From: Desulfopila aestuarii DSM 18488
Lineage (GTDB): Bacteria; Desulfobacterota; Desulfobulbia; Desulfobulbales; Desulfocapsaceae
DNA: 64,000 nucleotides
Assembly: GCA_945863875.1 (NCBI GenBank)
Contig: CAMBBS010000017.1
Span: forward strand, 24,071-88,070
Direction: 5' to 3'
Shown here: positions 63,865-64,000 of the stretch, in pieces
How positions within the stretch are numbered: the first letter of the stretch is position 1
Layout of the letters: each line of letters opens with the position of its first letter
Program-made: the position numbers and the translations under genes
Notes under the pieces: model-generated
Databases searched by the model: none
Seen by the model: only the letters and a program-made list of their open reading frames with translations
Told to the model about the DNA's origin: nothing

Positions 63865-64000
63865 ATGCAGCATCTGTTGGTCATAGACAAAAGCAAAATG
63901 TTCTTGATGCCTTGTCATCCGGCAAGGGTGAGGGAGCTTTTGCGCAAGGGAAAAGCTGCTGTCTATAAAAGATATCCTTTTACTATCATCTTAAAAGAAA
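63865..64000 (+). CDS. iscB: IscB RNA-guided nuclease (5' part, cut by window edge)
   Basis: The 45 visible residues begin MQHLLVIDKSKMFLMPCHPA and continue with RVRELLRKGKAAVYKRYPFT. This is the PLMP domain of IscB (here FLMP), the transposon-encoded ancestor of Cas9, with the usual ARxLLxxGKA and RRYPFTI features. The RuvC and HNH parts lie past position 64000, so activity cannot be judged. AAAGG precedes the ATG. The omega RNA directly upstream supports the call strongly. Confidence 0.88.
   Translation, partial: MQHLLVIDKSKMFLMPCHPARVRELLRKGKAAVYKRYPFTIILKE

Noticed and set aside
1..64000. CRISPR arrays, tRNA or rRNA genes
   Set aside because: No regularly spaced repeats, cloverleaf sequences or rRNA signatures were seen by eye; a tRNAscan or CRISPR finder run would settle this.

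Overview
The window looks like a chromosomal segment of an anaerobic Gram-negative bacterium, most likely a sulfate-reducing or sulfur-disproportionating Desulfobacterota member (Desulfobulbales-like). This is inference from gene content: an FmdE-family protein, a DUF4080 radical SAM/B12 protein, a DUF362 protein, a dicluster ferredoxin, TrmFO, a TAXI-type binding protein and a TamA/TamB outer-membrane assembly pair. No rRNA, tRNA or CRISPR array was seen. Most genes are ordinary housekeeping genes with well-formed hairpin terminators between them.

Layout. 1-9.3 kb: a lipoprotein-release permease (cut by the left edge), lysS, a Nudix hydrolase, a HAD phosphatase, a soluble triple-PAS hybrid histidine kinase, an orphan TAXI binding protein and an ExeA-like ATPase. 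9.3-19 kb, all on the minus strand: a FecBCD-like ABC importer coupled to an FmdE/zinc-finger protein, then a thiamine block. In that block a TPP riboswitch with its own terminator controls a thiBPQ-type transporter. Downstream follow a LysE-type exporter, a 56-residue protein and thiamine pyrophosphokinase, so uptake and conversion of thiamine to TPP sit together. A wrecked aminotransferase gene lies directly upstream. 19.7-34 kb: rlmD, tamA-tamB (4-nt overlap), a one-domain asparaginase, an NtrC-type regulator, grpE-dnaK, trpS and an HD protein.

33.7-44 kb: a secreted cyclophilin-FKBP fusion, a 1025-residue M1 peptidase-ChaN-PDZ fusion, a radical SAM protein, serA, DUF362, fabL and maf. 44.2-49.7 kb is the most unusual part. 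A relic of a sugar phosphotransferase gene is followed by an 1127-residue protein carrying HEAT-like repeats, a cyclic-nucleotide-binding domain and a PilZ domain. It is joined stop-to-start with a Twinkle/gp4-like primase-helicase whose TOPRIM metal site is degraded. 49.7-63.3 kb: trmFO, an MFS transporter, a 3D-domain lipoprotein, ferredoxin, alr, argS, secA, ppk2, a phosphoesterase and a cardiolipin synthase.

The right edge (from about 63.6 kb) carries the start of an IscB-type RNA-guided nuclease gene preceded by its omega (HEARO) RNA, a mobile element cut by the window end.

Start codons were chosen by Shine-Dalgarno match and family length, so some differ from the longest open frame. 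All assignments rest on reading motifs by eye; no database search was run.
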